From an uncultured Erysipelotrichaceae bacterium (GTDB lineage Bacteria > Bacillota_I > Bacilli_A > Erysipelotrichales > Erysipelotrichaceae), in the NCBI GenBank assembly GCA_934725085.1, contig CAKVAL010000022.1, forward strand, positions 1-29,990: a DNA stretch of 29,990 bases, read 5' to 3'. Below, piece after piece: positions 8,029 to 16,148 of this stretch (the first letter of the stretch is position 1; every line of letters begins with the position of its first letter). The notes beneath the pieces were generated by a model. That model did not search any database. It was not told the origin of the DNA and saw nothing but the letters and a program-made list of their open reading frames with translations. The position numbers and the translations under genes were made by a program.

Positions 8029-9201
8029 TTATTTAGAATATGGATAAATAGTTACACCCTTAACTACTCTATTTACTGTACCACTTGGACATGGTGTATC
8101 AGGCTTAACACCAGTCTTAATTGACTTGTAAACAGCAATAATTTGAGCTACGTTTACATATTCAAGACCTAAGAATACATTATTATATTCAGCAACATTA
8201 TCGAAAGAAATAAAGTAATCAGCTAATTCTCTAGCCTCAGCATCATCATGACTTGAAACAACTAAAATCTTATTGCCATTTCTTTCAGGAGCCATTTCCT
8301 TAACGATATCTAAGTCATACTTTCTAGTATATGGATCATCAGATAAGTAAATTACTTCTAAAGAACCAGGACAAACAACTGACTTAGGGCCATGTCTGAA
8401 GCCCATAGTTGTATCGAAAGTAGTCATAATCTTACCAGCAGTTAATTCACAAAGCTTTAAAGCAGACTCTTGAGAAACACCCTTTAAGCAATTTGAACCA
8501 AGATAAACAATTCTTGAGAAATCAAATTCATCAACAATCTTCTTACAAACTTCGAAACCTTCTTCATGGAACTTAGCAGTCTTAGCAACGATATCCTTAA
8601 CGATAGGTTCAACTTCATCTAACTTATCAAGCATGAAACATAATACTGTAGCAAGATACATATTAGAATAAGAAGATGTCATTGCGAAAGATTGGTCATG
8701 AGTTTCAGGAGTTAAGTTAATAGCGTAGCAGTTATCCTTACCAACCGCAAACTTACTTAAAGCGCCCTCATGGTTACAAGTAATGAATAAATGATGGATA
8801 TTCTCACAAACAACATTTGCAGCCTCAACAGCAGCAACTGATTCTGGAGAGTTACCAGATCTACCAAAAGAAATTAATAAAGTTGGCTTAGTTCTAGAAA
8901 TATAATCCTCAGGACAAGCTACGATATCAGTAGTACCATAAGACTTAACCTTGAAATTATTTAAAGGACTAAGGAATGGGAATGTTGAATTACCAACGAA
9001 TTCACTTGTTCCAGCACCAGTTAAAATGATGTCATAATCATCTTGGCTAATAACCTTGTTAATTAAAGCAGCAATTGCATCTTTTTCTGCCTTAACTTGA
9101 TTAAAAGTCTTTAGCCATGTTTCAGGTTGTTGGTGGATTTCCTTAGAAGTCCAATAACTTCCAACTTCCTTCCATTGTTCTTCATTTCGATCAAAAATCA
9201 T
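8029..9201 (-). CDS. agaS: AgaS-type SIS-domain sugar-phosphate isomerase/deaminase
   Basis: A 390-residue protein with two SIS domains: the first around ILTGAGTSEFVGNS (59-72) and SFGRSGNSPESVAAVEAA (about 111-128), the second around YLGSNCLKGVSQESALKL. The segment TTMGFRHGPKSVV is characteristic of AgaS/GlmS-like enzymes. AgaS proteins convert galactosamine-6-phosphate to tagatose-6-phosphate plus ammonia. The length matches E. coli AgaS (384 aa). It heads a two-gene unit with PTS IIA. Neighbouring deacetylase and GatZ/KbaZ genes support the assignment over a glucosamine role. The substrate is inferred from family and context. Confidence 0.85.
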   Translation of the reverse strand: MIFDRNEEQWKEVGSYWTSKEIHQQPETWLKTFNQVKAEKDAIAALINKVISQDDYDIILTGAGTSEFVGNSTFPFLSPLNNFKVKSYGTTDIVACPEDYISRTKPTLLISFGRSGNSPESVAAVEAANVVCENIHHLFITCNHEGALSKFAVGKDNCYAINLTPETHDQSFAMTSSYSNMYLATVLCFMLDKLDEVEPIVKDIVAKTAKFHEEGFEVCKKIVDEFDFSRIVYLGSNCLKGVSQESALKLCELTAGKIMTTFDTTMGFRHGPKSVVCPGSLEVIYLSDDPYTRKYDLDIVKEMAPERNGNKILVVSSHDDAEARELADYFISFDNVAEYNNVFLGLEYVNVAQIIAVYKSIKTGVKPDTPCPSGTVNRVVKGVTIYPYSK

Positions 9202-9357
9202 ATAAAATTCCTTCTTTCTTCGAAATCATTTTACCAATTTATTCCCTATTTAATATCCCATCAACAAAAAATACAAATAGAAAAATAAATAAGACAACAA
9301 AATGCCCATAATACCAAATAATTTCACTTATAATAGAGTCTAGGAGTAATTAAATAT

Positions 9358-9879
9358 ATGAAAAATACAAAACAAAAAGAATTAGAAGGAATAAATATTT
9401 ACCTGGACAAAAAAGGACAAAAAGTCTACCTAGACCCATTCACTAAAAAAGGCTATGTTATCACGCCAGCCAAAGAAAAAACATTCCAAATGTTAAACAA
9501 CATTCCACTATACGTAGCTCTAGTAGGTGTATTCTGCTACGTACTATTTGAATTCCCATGGTGGGTATCATTAATCGCCATGGCTGGCAGTGCTGCCCTA
9601 TTAACATATCGTTTCTACAAGTTCTTAGGAAACTGCACAACATATGCTAGTTTCAAACCAGAAAAGAAACACCAACCAACTTCATATAGTTCACCTGATT
9701 CTATTATCTATATGAAAATAGTGCTATTCGCATTATTAGCTATTTTATTAGTAATTTCAGTAACTGCCTTTACAGTTGAAAACAACTCAATCTTCTTTGG
9801 CTCAATCGCAATTGCCATCGTATGCTTCGCAATTGCTATCAAATATTTAACAATCATTATTGGAAGAAAAACAAAATGA
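9358..9879 (+). CDS. Membrane protein, unknown function (173 aa)
   Basis: A 173-residue protein with a polar N-terminus containing NIYLDKKGQKVYLDPFTKKG and about four membrane segments in two pairs (about residues 44-64, 66-86, 117-140 and 144-166). A short polar loop with KPEKKHQPTSYSSPD separates the pairs. TAGGAG precedes the ATG, and TATAAT lies about 25 bp upstream at 9328-9333. Its stop codon overlaps the start of the HAD hydrolase (ATGA), so the two form an operon. Function unknown. Confidence 0.7.
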   Translation: MKNTKQKELEGINIYLDKKGQKVYLDPFTKKGYVITPAKEKTFQMLNNIPLYVALVGVFCYVLFEFPWWVSLIAMAGSAALLTYRFYKFLGNCTTYASFKPEKKHQPTSYSSPDSIIYMKIVLFALLAILLVISVTAFTVENNSIFFGSIAIAIVCFAIAIKYLTIIIGRKTK

Positions 9880-10514
9880 TCAAAGCCATAATATTTGACT
9901 TAGACAACACTCTAATCGATAGACAAAGAGCTTTTAAAGAAATGCTAGATCGTAAGTTTCATCAACTATTTGAAGATGAAACACTAATCCAAGAGATGAT
10001 CAAAGACATCATTGAATGGGACAACAATGGAACTGTTGAAAGAATAGTAGTCTTTAAAAAATGGGCTGAAAAATACAAGGTAACTAAAGTTTCACCTGAA
10101 CAGCTAGATAAAGAATGGTCAGATGAATCTGGAAGTATTGCCTTCTTATATGACGATGTAAGAGAAACTTTAACGGAGCTTAAAAAGAAATATAAAATTG
10201 CCATCTTATCAAATGGCAACAAAACATCACAAAGAAGAAAACTAAGCACAATCGACATCTATGATTTATTAGATTATTCACTTATTTCTGGAGAATTCAC
10301 ACATAGAAAACCAGATAAAGAAATATTTGAATACACTGCTAAACAATTAGGCTTAGAAACAAATCAATGTGTTTATGTTGGAGATAACTATAAGATTGAT
10401 GTTCTTGGATCTAAAAACGCAGGAATGTTACCAGTCTTTATCTCAAGAAACAGAGAAGTTCATGAAGATGTATTAACAATAAAAGCAATCAAGGATTTAC
10501 TTGATTGCTTTTAA
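9876..10514 (+). CDS. HAD-superfamily hydrolase (subfamily IA phosphatase)
   Basis: A 212-residue phosphatase-like protein. Motif I is FDLDNTLID with nucleophile D8 and acid D10. Motif II is AILSNG, motif III the Lys in HRKPDKEIF, and motif IV VGDNYKIDVLG. An alpha-helical cap lies between motifs I and II. This is the YjjG/phosphoglycolate-phosphatase-like group, which often acts on nucleotides or sugar phosphates; the substrate is not determinable. The start at 9876 is chosen because it overlaps the stop of the upstream membrane protein (ATGA) and the motif I strand begins at once. A longer frame from 9822 would be unlike the family. The last codons form a terminator hairpin. Confidence 0.88.
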   Translation: MIKAIIFDLDNTLIDRQRAFKEMLDRKFHQLFEDETLIQEMIKDIIEWDNNGTVERIVVFKKWAEKYKVTKVSPEQLDKEWSDESGSIAFLYDDVRETLTELKKKYKIAILSNGNKTSQRRKLSTIDIYDLLDYSLISGEFTHRKPDKEIFEYTAKQLGLETNQCVYVGDNYKIDVLGSKNAGMLPVFISRNREVHEDVLTIKAIKDLLDCF

Positions 10515-10520
10515 TTTTAC
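10481..10520. terminator. Terminator built into the HAD gene's last codons
   Basis: A perfect 13-bp stem AAAAGCAATCAAG / CTTGATTGCTTTT (10481-10493 and 10500-10512) with a six-base loop, followed by AATTTTACTT. The stem encodes the last residues (KAIKDLLDCF), and its A4/T4 ends let it also serve the convergent nagA copy ending at 10528. Confidence 0.78.
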
Positions 10521-10525
10521 TTATT

Positions 10526-11671
10526 AATTATAATTGAGCTTCACCCTTACAATAAGTTTGAACTACTGAATAATCATCATTTAACACAACAATATCAGCA
10601 TCCTTACCTACTTGTAAAGAACCCTTACGATCATCAACACCTAAGCATCTTGCAGGATTGATAGTACATGCGTTAATCGCATAATTAAACGGAACCATAG
10701 CCTTCTCAACAAGAATTCTTAAACCCTTATTGATATTTAAAGTTGAACCAGCCAAATTACCAGCCTCAACCAAATGAGCAGAACCATCAGGATAAATAAC
10801 AATCTCATTACCACCAAAGATATGCTTAGAACCAATAGGAGTACCCTTAGCCATAAGCGCATCAGAAATCATGATTGAATAATCAGGACCCTTTGACATA
10901 AAGAAATTATTTAAAGCTGCATAAGTAGAATGATTACCATCACAAATAATCTCACCATACATTGTTCTAATTCTATAAGCAGCACCAACTAAACCATTAG
11001 CACGATGATTAAATGGAGTCATACCATTGTAAACATGAGTCATTGATTTAGCACCATGTGCATAAGCCTCAACAGCTTGTTCATAAGTTGCAGCACTATG
11101 ACCAATAGAAACTACAACACCATTTTCACTACAATATCTAGTCAAAGCAAAATCATCATCTTGCTCAGTTGCCATAGTAATATATTTAATATGGCCTCTT
11201 GCAGCCTCTTGATATCTCTTAAATTGTTCAACAGTTGGCTTAACAATATATTGTTCAGGTTGAGCACCCTTATACTTCATATCCAAATAAGGACCCTCAA
11301 AATGGATACCTAAAATTTCAGCACCCTTATAACCCTCTTCCATAACATCAGCTACATTTCTCACCGCATTAGTCAAAACTTCCTCAGATTGAGTAATAGT
11401 AGTAGCCAAGAAAGCAGTAACACCCTCATCAACAATATGCTCACTCCAGTTTCTTAAACCTTCAGGATTAGCATCATTTGTATCAAATGTATAAGCTCCA
11501 TGACAATGGATATCAATAAAACCAGGAACAATTCTTAATTCTCCATAATCCTTATCAACTTCCTTTGTACCATAAGGATACATTTCCTTGATCTTACCAT
11601 CTTCGATTTCTAATTGAAAAGGAAAGAACTGGTCAGCAACCCATACTTGTTTACTTTGTATAATCATATTT
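10526..11671 (-). repeat. Exact 1146-bp direct repeat, copy 1 (nagA)
   Basis: Read line by line, this segment matches 13685-14830 with no difference that I could find, at a constant offset of 3159 bp. Identity stops abruptly just after the stop codon on one side and four bases before the start codon on the other. Beyond that point, about 28 bp of the ribosome-site/-10 region is similar but not identical. Confidence 0.92.
10528..11667 (-). CDS. nagA: N-acetylhexosamine-6-phosphate deacetylase, copy 1
   Basis: A 379-residue amidohydrolase that removes the acetyl group from GlcNAc-6-P or GalNAc-6-P. Family residues visible are H54 and H56 (DIHCHG), E124 (GIHFEGP), H190 (GHSAAT), H211 (THVYNGM), H246 (DGNHS) and the catalytic Asp D269 (MISDALMAKG). 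The length is typical. AAGGAGT precedes the ATG, with TATAAT upstream (minus strand of 11691-11696). It is divergent from the kbaZ/gatZ gene. In this locus with AgaS and KbaZ the AgaA role (GalNAc-6-P) is plausible; nagA and agaA are close paralogues and not separable by eye. The protein and DNA are identical to the copy at 13687-14826. Confidence 0.9.
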   Translation of the reverse strand: MIIQSKQVWVADQFFPFQLEIEDGKIKEMYPYGTKEVDKDYGELRIVPGFIDIHCHGAYTFDTNDANPEGLRNWSEHIVDEGVTAFLATTITQSEEVLTNAVRNVADVMEEGYKGAEILGIHFEGPYLDMKYKGAQPEQYIVKPTVEQFKRYQEAARGHIKYITMATEQDDDFALTRYCSENGVVVSIGHSAATYEQAVEAYAHGAKSMTHVYNGMTPFNHRANGLVGAAYRIRTMYGEIICDGNHSTYAALNNFFMSKGPDYSIMISDALMAKGTPIGSKHIFGGNEIVIYPDGSAHLVEAGNLAGSTLNINKGLRILVEKAMVPFNYAINACTINPARCLGVDDRKGSLQVGKDADIVVLNDDYSVVQTYCKGEAQL

Positions 11672-11758
11672 TTACTCCTTCACTACCTCAATTATAGTTA
11701 AATTATCAACAATAGTTTTGTCAATTTCATCATATATTTTGCATATTTTAGTTTTAAC

Positions 11759-11787
11759 TTTAACTCACATTATTGATTTCTTATAAT
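11759..11787 (+). promoter_or_regulatory. Promoter of kbaZ/gatZ gene
   Basis: TATAAT at 11782-11787 with a weak -35 TTTAAC at 11759-11764 (17-bp spacing). GGAGG at 11794-11798 is correctly placed before the ATG at 11808. The region is shared with the divergent nagA copy 1. Confidence 0.6.
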
Positions 11788-11807
11788 ACTTATGGAGGAT
11801 AATTTTC

Positions 11808-13124
11808 ATGCAAAATGCTTTAACTAAAATTGTTACAATTCAAAAATCAGGCAAAGCAGTTGGTATCTATTCTGCTTGTTCTGCAAACTCATTTGTTATT
11901 GAAGCTGTATTAAAAAAAGGGCTAGAAGACAACAGTTGTGTTCTAATCGAATCAACAGCTAACCAATGTGACCAATTCGGTGGTTACACAGGTATGAAAC
12001 CAATCGATTTCAAGAACTATGTATATGAAATCGCTGACAAGCTTGGTTTTGACAAAAATAAAATCTTCTTAGGTGGTGACCACTTAGGCCCATTAACATG
12101 GACTTCATTAAATGAAAAAGAAGCTATGGCAAACTCAGAAGTATTAATCGATGCTTATGTAAGTGCTGGCTTCACAAAGATTCACGTAGATACTTCAATG
12201 AAAGTTGCTGATGATGATCCAAACGTTAGACTATCTGATGAAACAATCGCAAGAAGAGGCGTTCATTTAGTAAAGGTAGCTGAAAATGCTTATAAGAAAT
12301 TATTAGAAACTAACCCAGATGCTGTTGAACCAGTATATATCGTTGGTAGTGAAGTACCAATCCCTGGTGGTTCTCAAGCTGCAGTTGATGAAGGCGTTCA
12401 AGTTACTAAAGTTGAAGACTTCACAGCTACAATGAACACATTCAAAGATACTTTCGAAAAAGAAGGAATCAGTGATGTATGGGATAGAGTACTTGGCATC
12501 GTAGTTCAACCAGGTGTTGAAGAAAAAGACTCAGGCTGTACAGAATATGATCGTTCTAAGGCAGTTGAACTTGCTAAGGCAATCAGAACTATTCCAGATT
12601 TAGTATTTGAAGGTCATTCAACTGACTACCAAACAAAGATTAAATTAAGAGAAATGGTAGAAGATGGCGTTGCTATTCTAAAAGTTGGCCCAGGTCTAAC
12701 ATTCGCTGCAAGAGAAGGCCTATATGCTCTATCATTTATTGAAGATGAAGCATGCAAGGCTAATGGCAAGACTCCATCTAACTTCAGAGAAGTTCTTGAT
12801 GAAGAAATGTTAAAGAATGACAAGCACTGGAAGAAGCACTATCATGGTACAGATGCTGAAATCGCATTAAAGCGTAAGTATTCTTTCTCAGATAGATCAA
12901 GATACTACTACTCAACTGATGCAGTTAAAGCAGCTATTGATACATTATTAGATAACTTAAAAGATGGTTGCCCATTAAATCTATTATCTCAATTCATGCC
13001 TATCCAATATACTAAGGTTAGAGAAGGTGTTCTAAAGAACGATCCTAAGGAATTAGTATTAGACAGAATCGGCAATACAATTGATGAATACTTATACGCA
13101 ACTCATCAAAAAGACTTATTCTAA
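11808..13124 (+). CDS. kbaZ: GatZ/KbaZ-family tagatose pathway protein
   Basis: A 438-residue protein of the GatZ/KbaZ/AgaZ family, slightly longer than the E. coli members (about 420-426). Family signatures include VLIESTANQCDQFGGYTGM, FLGGDHLGP, FTKIHVDTSM and IPGGSQ, followed by VFEGHSTDYQ and VGPGLTFAAREGLYAL. In E. coli, GatZ/KbaZ stabilise the class II tagatose-1,6-bisphosphate aldolase (GatY/KbaY). In some bacteria AgaZ has been reported to act as a tagatose-6-phosphate kinase. No GatY/KbaY is in the window, so either role is open. It is a single-gene unit with its own promoter and terminator, and it lies between the two identical nagA copies. Confidence 0.9.
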   Translation: MQNALTKIVTIQKSGKAVGIYSACSANSFVIEAVLKKGLEDNSCVLIESTANQCDQFGGYTGMKPIDFKNYVYEIADKLGFDKNKIFLGGDHLGPLTWTSLNEKEAMANSEVLIDAYVSAGFTKIHVDTSMKVADDDPNVRLSDETIARRGVHLVKVAENAYKKLLETNPDAVEPVYIVGSEVPIPGGSQAAVDEGVQVTKVEDFTATMNTFKDTFEKEGISDVWDRVLGIVVQPGVEEKDSGCTEYDRSKAVELAKAIRTIPDLVFEGHSTDYQTKIKLREMVEDGVAILKVGPGLTFAAREGLYALSFIEDEACKANGKTPSNFREVLDEEMLKNDKHWKKHYHGTDAEIALKRKYSFSDRSRYYYSTDAVKAAIDTLLDNLKDGCPLNLLSQFMPIQYTKVREGVLKNDPKELVLDRIGNTIDEYLYATHQKDLF

Positions 13125-13129
13125 AAAAA

Positions 13130-13160
13130 ACAGGTTGTTCAAATGAACAACCTTTCTTTT
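13130..13160. terminator. Bidirectional terminator between kbaZ and crr-like gene
   Basis: A perfect 9-bp stem AGGTTGTTC / GAACAACCT with loop AAAT, a T-rich tail TTCTTTT to the right and eight A to the left, placed between two convergent genes. Confidence 0.82.
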
Positions 13161-13632
13161 ACTTAATAATTGATTCGCCAAGCTTAATATCACAAGGACC
13201 AACAAACTCGAAAGTCTTACCATTTGGATTTGTAATAACAAGCATTGTGCTCATATCATATGTTTCCTTAAGTTTCTTTAAATCAACTTCAACAATAGGA
13301 TCACCAGCATTAACCCTATCGCCTTGTTTCTTATCTAAAACCTTAAAACCACCATCAGCATTAACTGTATCTACACCACAATGAACCAACAATTCCACAC
13401 CACTATCAGTAGTAATGCCAAAGGCATGACCTGTAGGAAACAATACTGTTAAAGTACCGCTAGCCGGTGCATGTAAAATAACCTTATCAGCATCATAACT
13501 AAATACCAATGTCTTACCCATCATTTCTTGGGCAAACACAGGATCACTAACAGAAGATGTTTCAACTACCTTACCATCCGCAATCGCAACGATTTCATCT
13601 TTTTTCTTAAATAAACCACCAAATAAACCCAT
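13159..13632 (-). CDS. crr: Free-standing glucose-type PTS IIA protein
   Basis: A 157-residue IIA-Glc domain protein. The two active-site histidines are H69 (TGHAFGI) and H84 (ELLVHCGVDTV), spaced 15 apart as in E. coli IIA-Glc (H75/H90). It may phosphorylate IIBC permeases lacking their own IIA or have a regulatory role. I chose the ATG at 13632, giving the family-typical start MGLFGGLFKKKDEIVAIADG. A frame from 13680 has no ribosome site and adds an atypical N-terminus. The ribosome site GTGAG is weak. It lies 54 bp downstream of nagA copy 2 on the same strand, so cotranscription is likely. Confidence 0.88.
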   Translation of the reverse strand: MGLFGGLFKKKDEIVAIADGKVVETSSVSDPVFAQEMMGKTLVFSYDADKVILHAPASGTLTVLFPTGHAFGITTDSGVELLVHCGVDTVNADGGFKVLDKKQGDRVNAGDPIVEVDLKKLKETYDMSTMLVITNPNGKTFEFVGPCDIKLGESIIK

Positions 13633-13653
13633 ATATTTCTCACTTTCTAAAAT

Positions 13654-13675
13654 AGAAGTACCAGATGGTACCTCT
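13654..13675. repeat. Short inverted repeat between nagA copy 2 and crr
   Basis: A 22-bp near-palindrome centred on GTACCAGATGGTAC, with one mismatched pair, lies just upstream of the chosen crr start. It could be an operator or a small RNA hairpin affecting crr translation. It lies outside the duplicated block, so it is specific to this nagA copy. Confidence 0.35.
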
Positions 13676-13684
13676 ATCATTATA

Positions 13685-14830
13685 AATTATAATTGAGCTT
13701 CACCCTTACAATAAGTTTGAACTACTGAATAATCATCATTTAACACAACAATATCAGCATCCTTACCTACTTGTAAAGAACCCTTACGATCATCAACACC
13801 TAAGCATCTTGCAGGATTGATAGTACATGCGTTAATCGCATAATTAAACGGAACCATAGCCTTCTCAACAAGAATTCTTAAACCCTTATTGATATTTAAA
13901 GTTGAACCAGCCAAATTACCAGCCTCAACCAAATGAGCAGAACCATCAGGATAAATAACAATCTCATTACCACCAAAGATATGCTTAGAACCAATAGGAG
14001 TACCCTTAGCCATAAGCGCATCAGAAATCATGATTGAATAATCAGGACCCTTTGACATAAAGAAATTATTTAAAGCTGCATAAGTAGAATGATTACCATC
14101 ACAAATAATCTCACCATACATTGTTCTAATTCTATAAGCAGCACCAACTAAACCATTAGCACGATGATTAAATGGAGTCATACCATTGTAAACATGAGTC
14201 ATTGATTTAGCACCATGTGCATAAGCCTCAACAGCTTGTTCATAAGTTGCAGCACTATGACCAATAGAAACTACAACACCATTTTCACTACAATATCTAG
14301 TCAAAGCAAAATCATCATCTTGCTCAGTTGCCATAGTAATATATTTAATATGGCCTCTTGCAGCCTCTTGATATCTCTTAAATTGTTCAACAGTTGGCTT
14401 AACAATATATTGTTCAGGTTGAGCACCCTTATACTTCATATCCAAATAAGGACCCTCAAAATGGATACCTAAAATTTCAGCACCCTTATAACCCTCTTCC
14501 ATAACATCAGCTACATTTCTCACCGCATTAGTCAAAACTTCCTCAGATTGAGTAATAGTAGTAGCCAAGAAAGCAGTAACACCCTCATCAACAATATGCT
14601 CACTCCAGTTTCTTAAACCTTCAGGATTAGCATCATTTGTATCAAATGTATAAGCTCCATGACAATGGATATCAATAAAACCAGGAACAATTCTTAATTC
14701 TCCATAATCCTTATCAACTTCCTTTGTACCATAAGGATACATTTCCTTGATCTTACCATCTTCGATTTCTAATTGAAAAGGAAAGAACTGGTCAGCAACC
14801 CATACTTGTTTACTTTGTATAATCATATTT
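13685..14830 (-). repeat. Exact 1146-bp direct repeat, copy 2 (nagA)
   Basis: Second copy of the block at 10526-11671, in the same orientation. The 2013 bp between the copies carries kbaZ and crr. Similarity continues past the exact block through the ribosome-site and TATAAT region to about 14859, with small substitutions and a one-base length change. Confidence 0.92.
13687..14826 (-). CDS. nagA: N-acetylhexosamine-6-phosphate deacetylase, copy 2
   Basis: Identical in protein and DNA to the copy at 10528-11667, with all metal-binding and catalytic residues intact (H54, H56, E124, H190, H211, H246, D269). Here it precedes the IIA-Glc gene and probably forms an operon with it. The ribosome site AAGGAGT and the TATAAT box resemble copy 1, but the sequence further upstream differs and runs into the right end of a TnpB element, so expression may differ. 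Full identity including silent sites means recent duplication, gene conversion, or an assembly effect. Confidence 0.9.
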   Translation of the reverse strand: MIIQSKQVWVADQFFPFQLEIEDGKIKEMYPYGTKEVDKDYGELRIVPGFIDIHCHGAYTFDTNDANPEGLRNWSEHIVDEGVTAFLATTITQSEEVLTNAVRNVADVMEEGYKGAEILGIHFEGPYLDMKYKGAQPEQYIVKPTVEQFKRYQEAARGHIKYITMATEQDDDFALTRYCSENGVVVSIGHSAATYEQAVEAYAHGAKSMTHVYNGMTPFNHRANGLVGAAYRIRTMYGEIICDGNHSTYAALNNFFMSKGPDYSIMISDALMAKGTPIGSKHIFGGNEIVIYPDGSAHLVEAGNLAGSTLNINKGLRILVEKAMVPFNYAINACTINPARCLGVDDRKGSLQVGKDADIVVLNDDYSVVQTYCKGEAQL

Positions 14831-14879
14831 AAAACTCCTTCACCACCTCAATTATAGTTCTTTTTGTCTAAACAAAGAA

Positions 14880-14998
14880 GGCATATCACTCGTGAACTAC
14901 TCACCACTTAAGAAAATGGGAGCTTCTTGCTTCATAGACTGTTGCTTATAATAAGTCTTACATAGTCTCCACAAGCGTAAATTTGGCTAGTTCCTAGC
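14880..14998 (-). ncRNA. Putative omega/reRNA 3' region of the TnpB element
   Basis: TnpB guide RNAs overlap the end of tnpB and run to the element's right end. This 119-bp non-coding stretch follows the tnpB stop and includes short hairpins (GGCTAGGAACTAGCC just after the stop, and the terminal stem at 14900-14922). The guide would be whatever lies beyond the TAGTTCAC tip, here the sequence upstream of nagA copy 2. The RNA itself is inferred from the family. Confidence 0.45.
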
Positions 14999-16147
14999 CT
15001 ATAAGCCTAATATTCTTATTCCTTCATCTTTGATATTAAGTGCAGCATTATAATCTCTATCAATTACAGTATTACACTTATCACAAATATAGACTCTTTG
15101 TCCTAAAGGAATTGATTTAACTTTGTTACCACAACAACTACATGTTTTGGTTGATGGATACCACTTATCTACTTTAACTAGTGCTCCACCATTTCTTTCT
15201 AACTTATACTTAAGTAAATCACGAAAATAACCATAACCGTTGTCCATGGTAGCTTTACCAAGCCTTAGACCTTGTGAGATATTTTTCATATCAATATCTT
15301 CAACAACTACAACATCATAAGTATTAGCTAACTCTCTTGATTTCTTATGAAGAAAGTCTTTTCTTTGATTAGCTATTTTAGTATGAACCCTATTTACTTT
15401 GTTTAATTGTTTAAGATAATTCTTAGACTTAGTTTCACCCTTATTAGATCCTATTTTTCTAGATAATCTTTTCTGCGCCTTTATTAATTTAGATTGGTTT
15501 TCTCTAAAGTAATGAGGCATATCACATTTATTATTATTAGAATCTACATATAAAGCATCCGATGAATAATCTAAGCCTATAACCTTTTCTTTATTAATAG
15601 TTTTATTGATTACTTCTTCATCATATTCAAAAACAATTGAAGCATAATACTTGTCTGCTTCTTTTGAAATAGTCGCATTACATAACTTCCAATTATCTTT
15701 TGGATGACGATGAAGTTTAATCTTAACTTTACCAATTTTAGGTAACTTAATATATTTTTCATCAATGATGGCGATAGTACCTTTTTGATTATTAGTTGTA
15801 TATCTTTCCTTAGCCTTATGCTTTGACTTGAACTTTGGAAAGTTATTATTTGTCTTTCTGTTTTTATCAAAACAATTTCTAAAAGCTGATTGTAAGTTTA
15901 ACTGCACATTAGCTAAAGCTAGACTATCTACTTCTTTAAGAAAAGGATAATCTTTCTTATACATAGCTGGAGTAAACATACCAAAAGTATTTGTTTGTTT
16001 ATAGTTTTCAATCTTATCATTTAACATAAGATTCCATACTTTACGACAACAACCAAAGGTTTTCATAAACAATGATTCCTGTTTTTTATTAGGATAGATA
16101 CGATATTTATAAGCTATGTTCATCATTAATATTATATCGTATATCAA
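14892..16147 (-). mobile_element. Solitary TnpB (IS605/IS1341-like) element
   Basis: The element holds one tnpB gene and no tnpA. Downstream of tnpB on the minus strand is a right-end-like structure: a stem with one bulge at 14900-14922 (CTCCCATTT / AAGTGGTGAG) followed by TAGTTCAC, a pattern I associate with right ends of TnpB elements. This 3' region normally also encodes the omega/reRNA guide. On the other side TTGAT (minus strand of 16143-16147), the TAM known for ISDra2 TnpB, sits just before the tnpB start. Exact ends are inferred. Confidence 0.6.
14999..16126 (-). CDS. tnpB: TnpB RNA-guided nuclease (IS605-family)
   Basis: An approximately 375-residue TnpB, ancestor-type relative of Cas12, with an intact RuvC-like core. 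Using the longest frame as numbering (add 7 to my start), D193 is in IGLDYSSDALYV, E283 in VVVEDIDM and D363/D365 in IDRDYNAALNI. The zinc finger C336-x2-C339 ... C355-x2-C358 is complete. The N-terminus AYKYRIYPNKKQ is typical. I chose the ATG at 16126; the frame extends to a TTG at 16147, and an adjacent ATG at 16123 is equally possible. No ribosome site is seen. In other bacteria TnpB cuts DNA next to a TAM under RNA guidance and helps retain the element. The intact residues suggest activity. Confidence 0.87.
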   Translation of the reverse strand: MMNIAYKYRIYPNKKQESLFMKTFGCCRKVWNLMLNDKIENYKQTNTFGMFTPAMYKKDYPFLKEVDSLALANVQLNLQSAFRNCFDKNRKTNNNFPKFKSKHKAKERYTTNNQKGTIAIIDEKYIKLPKIGKVKIKLHRHPKDNWKLCNATISKEADKYYASIVFEYDEEVINKTINKEKVIGLDYSSDALYVDSNNNKCDMPHYFRENQSKLIKAQKRLSRKIGSNKGETKSKNYLKQLNKVNRVHTKIANQRKDFLHKKSRELANTYDVVVVEDIDMKNISQGLRLGKATMDNGYGYFRDLLKYKLERNGGALVKVDKWYPSTKTCSCCGNKVKSIPLGQRVYICDKCNTVIDRDYNAALNIKDEGIRILGL

Positions 16148-16148
16148 T

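Noticed and set aside
11056..11313. 85-codon plus-strand frame inside nagA, present again at 14215-14472
   Set aside because: It appears twice only because nagA is duplicated. It has no ribosome site and runs antisense to a conserved enzyme.
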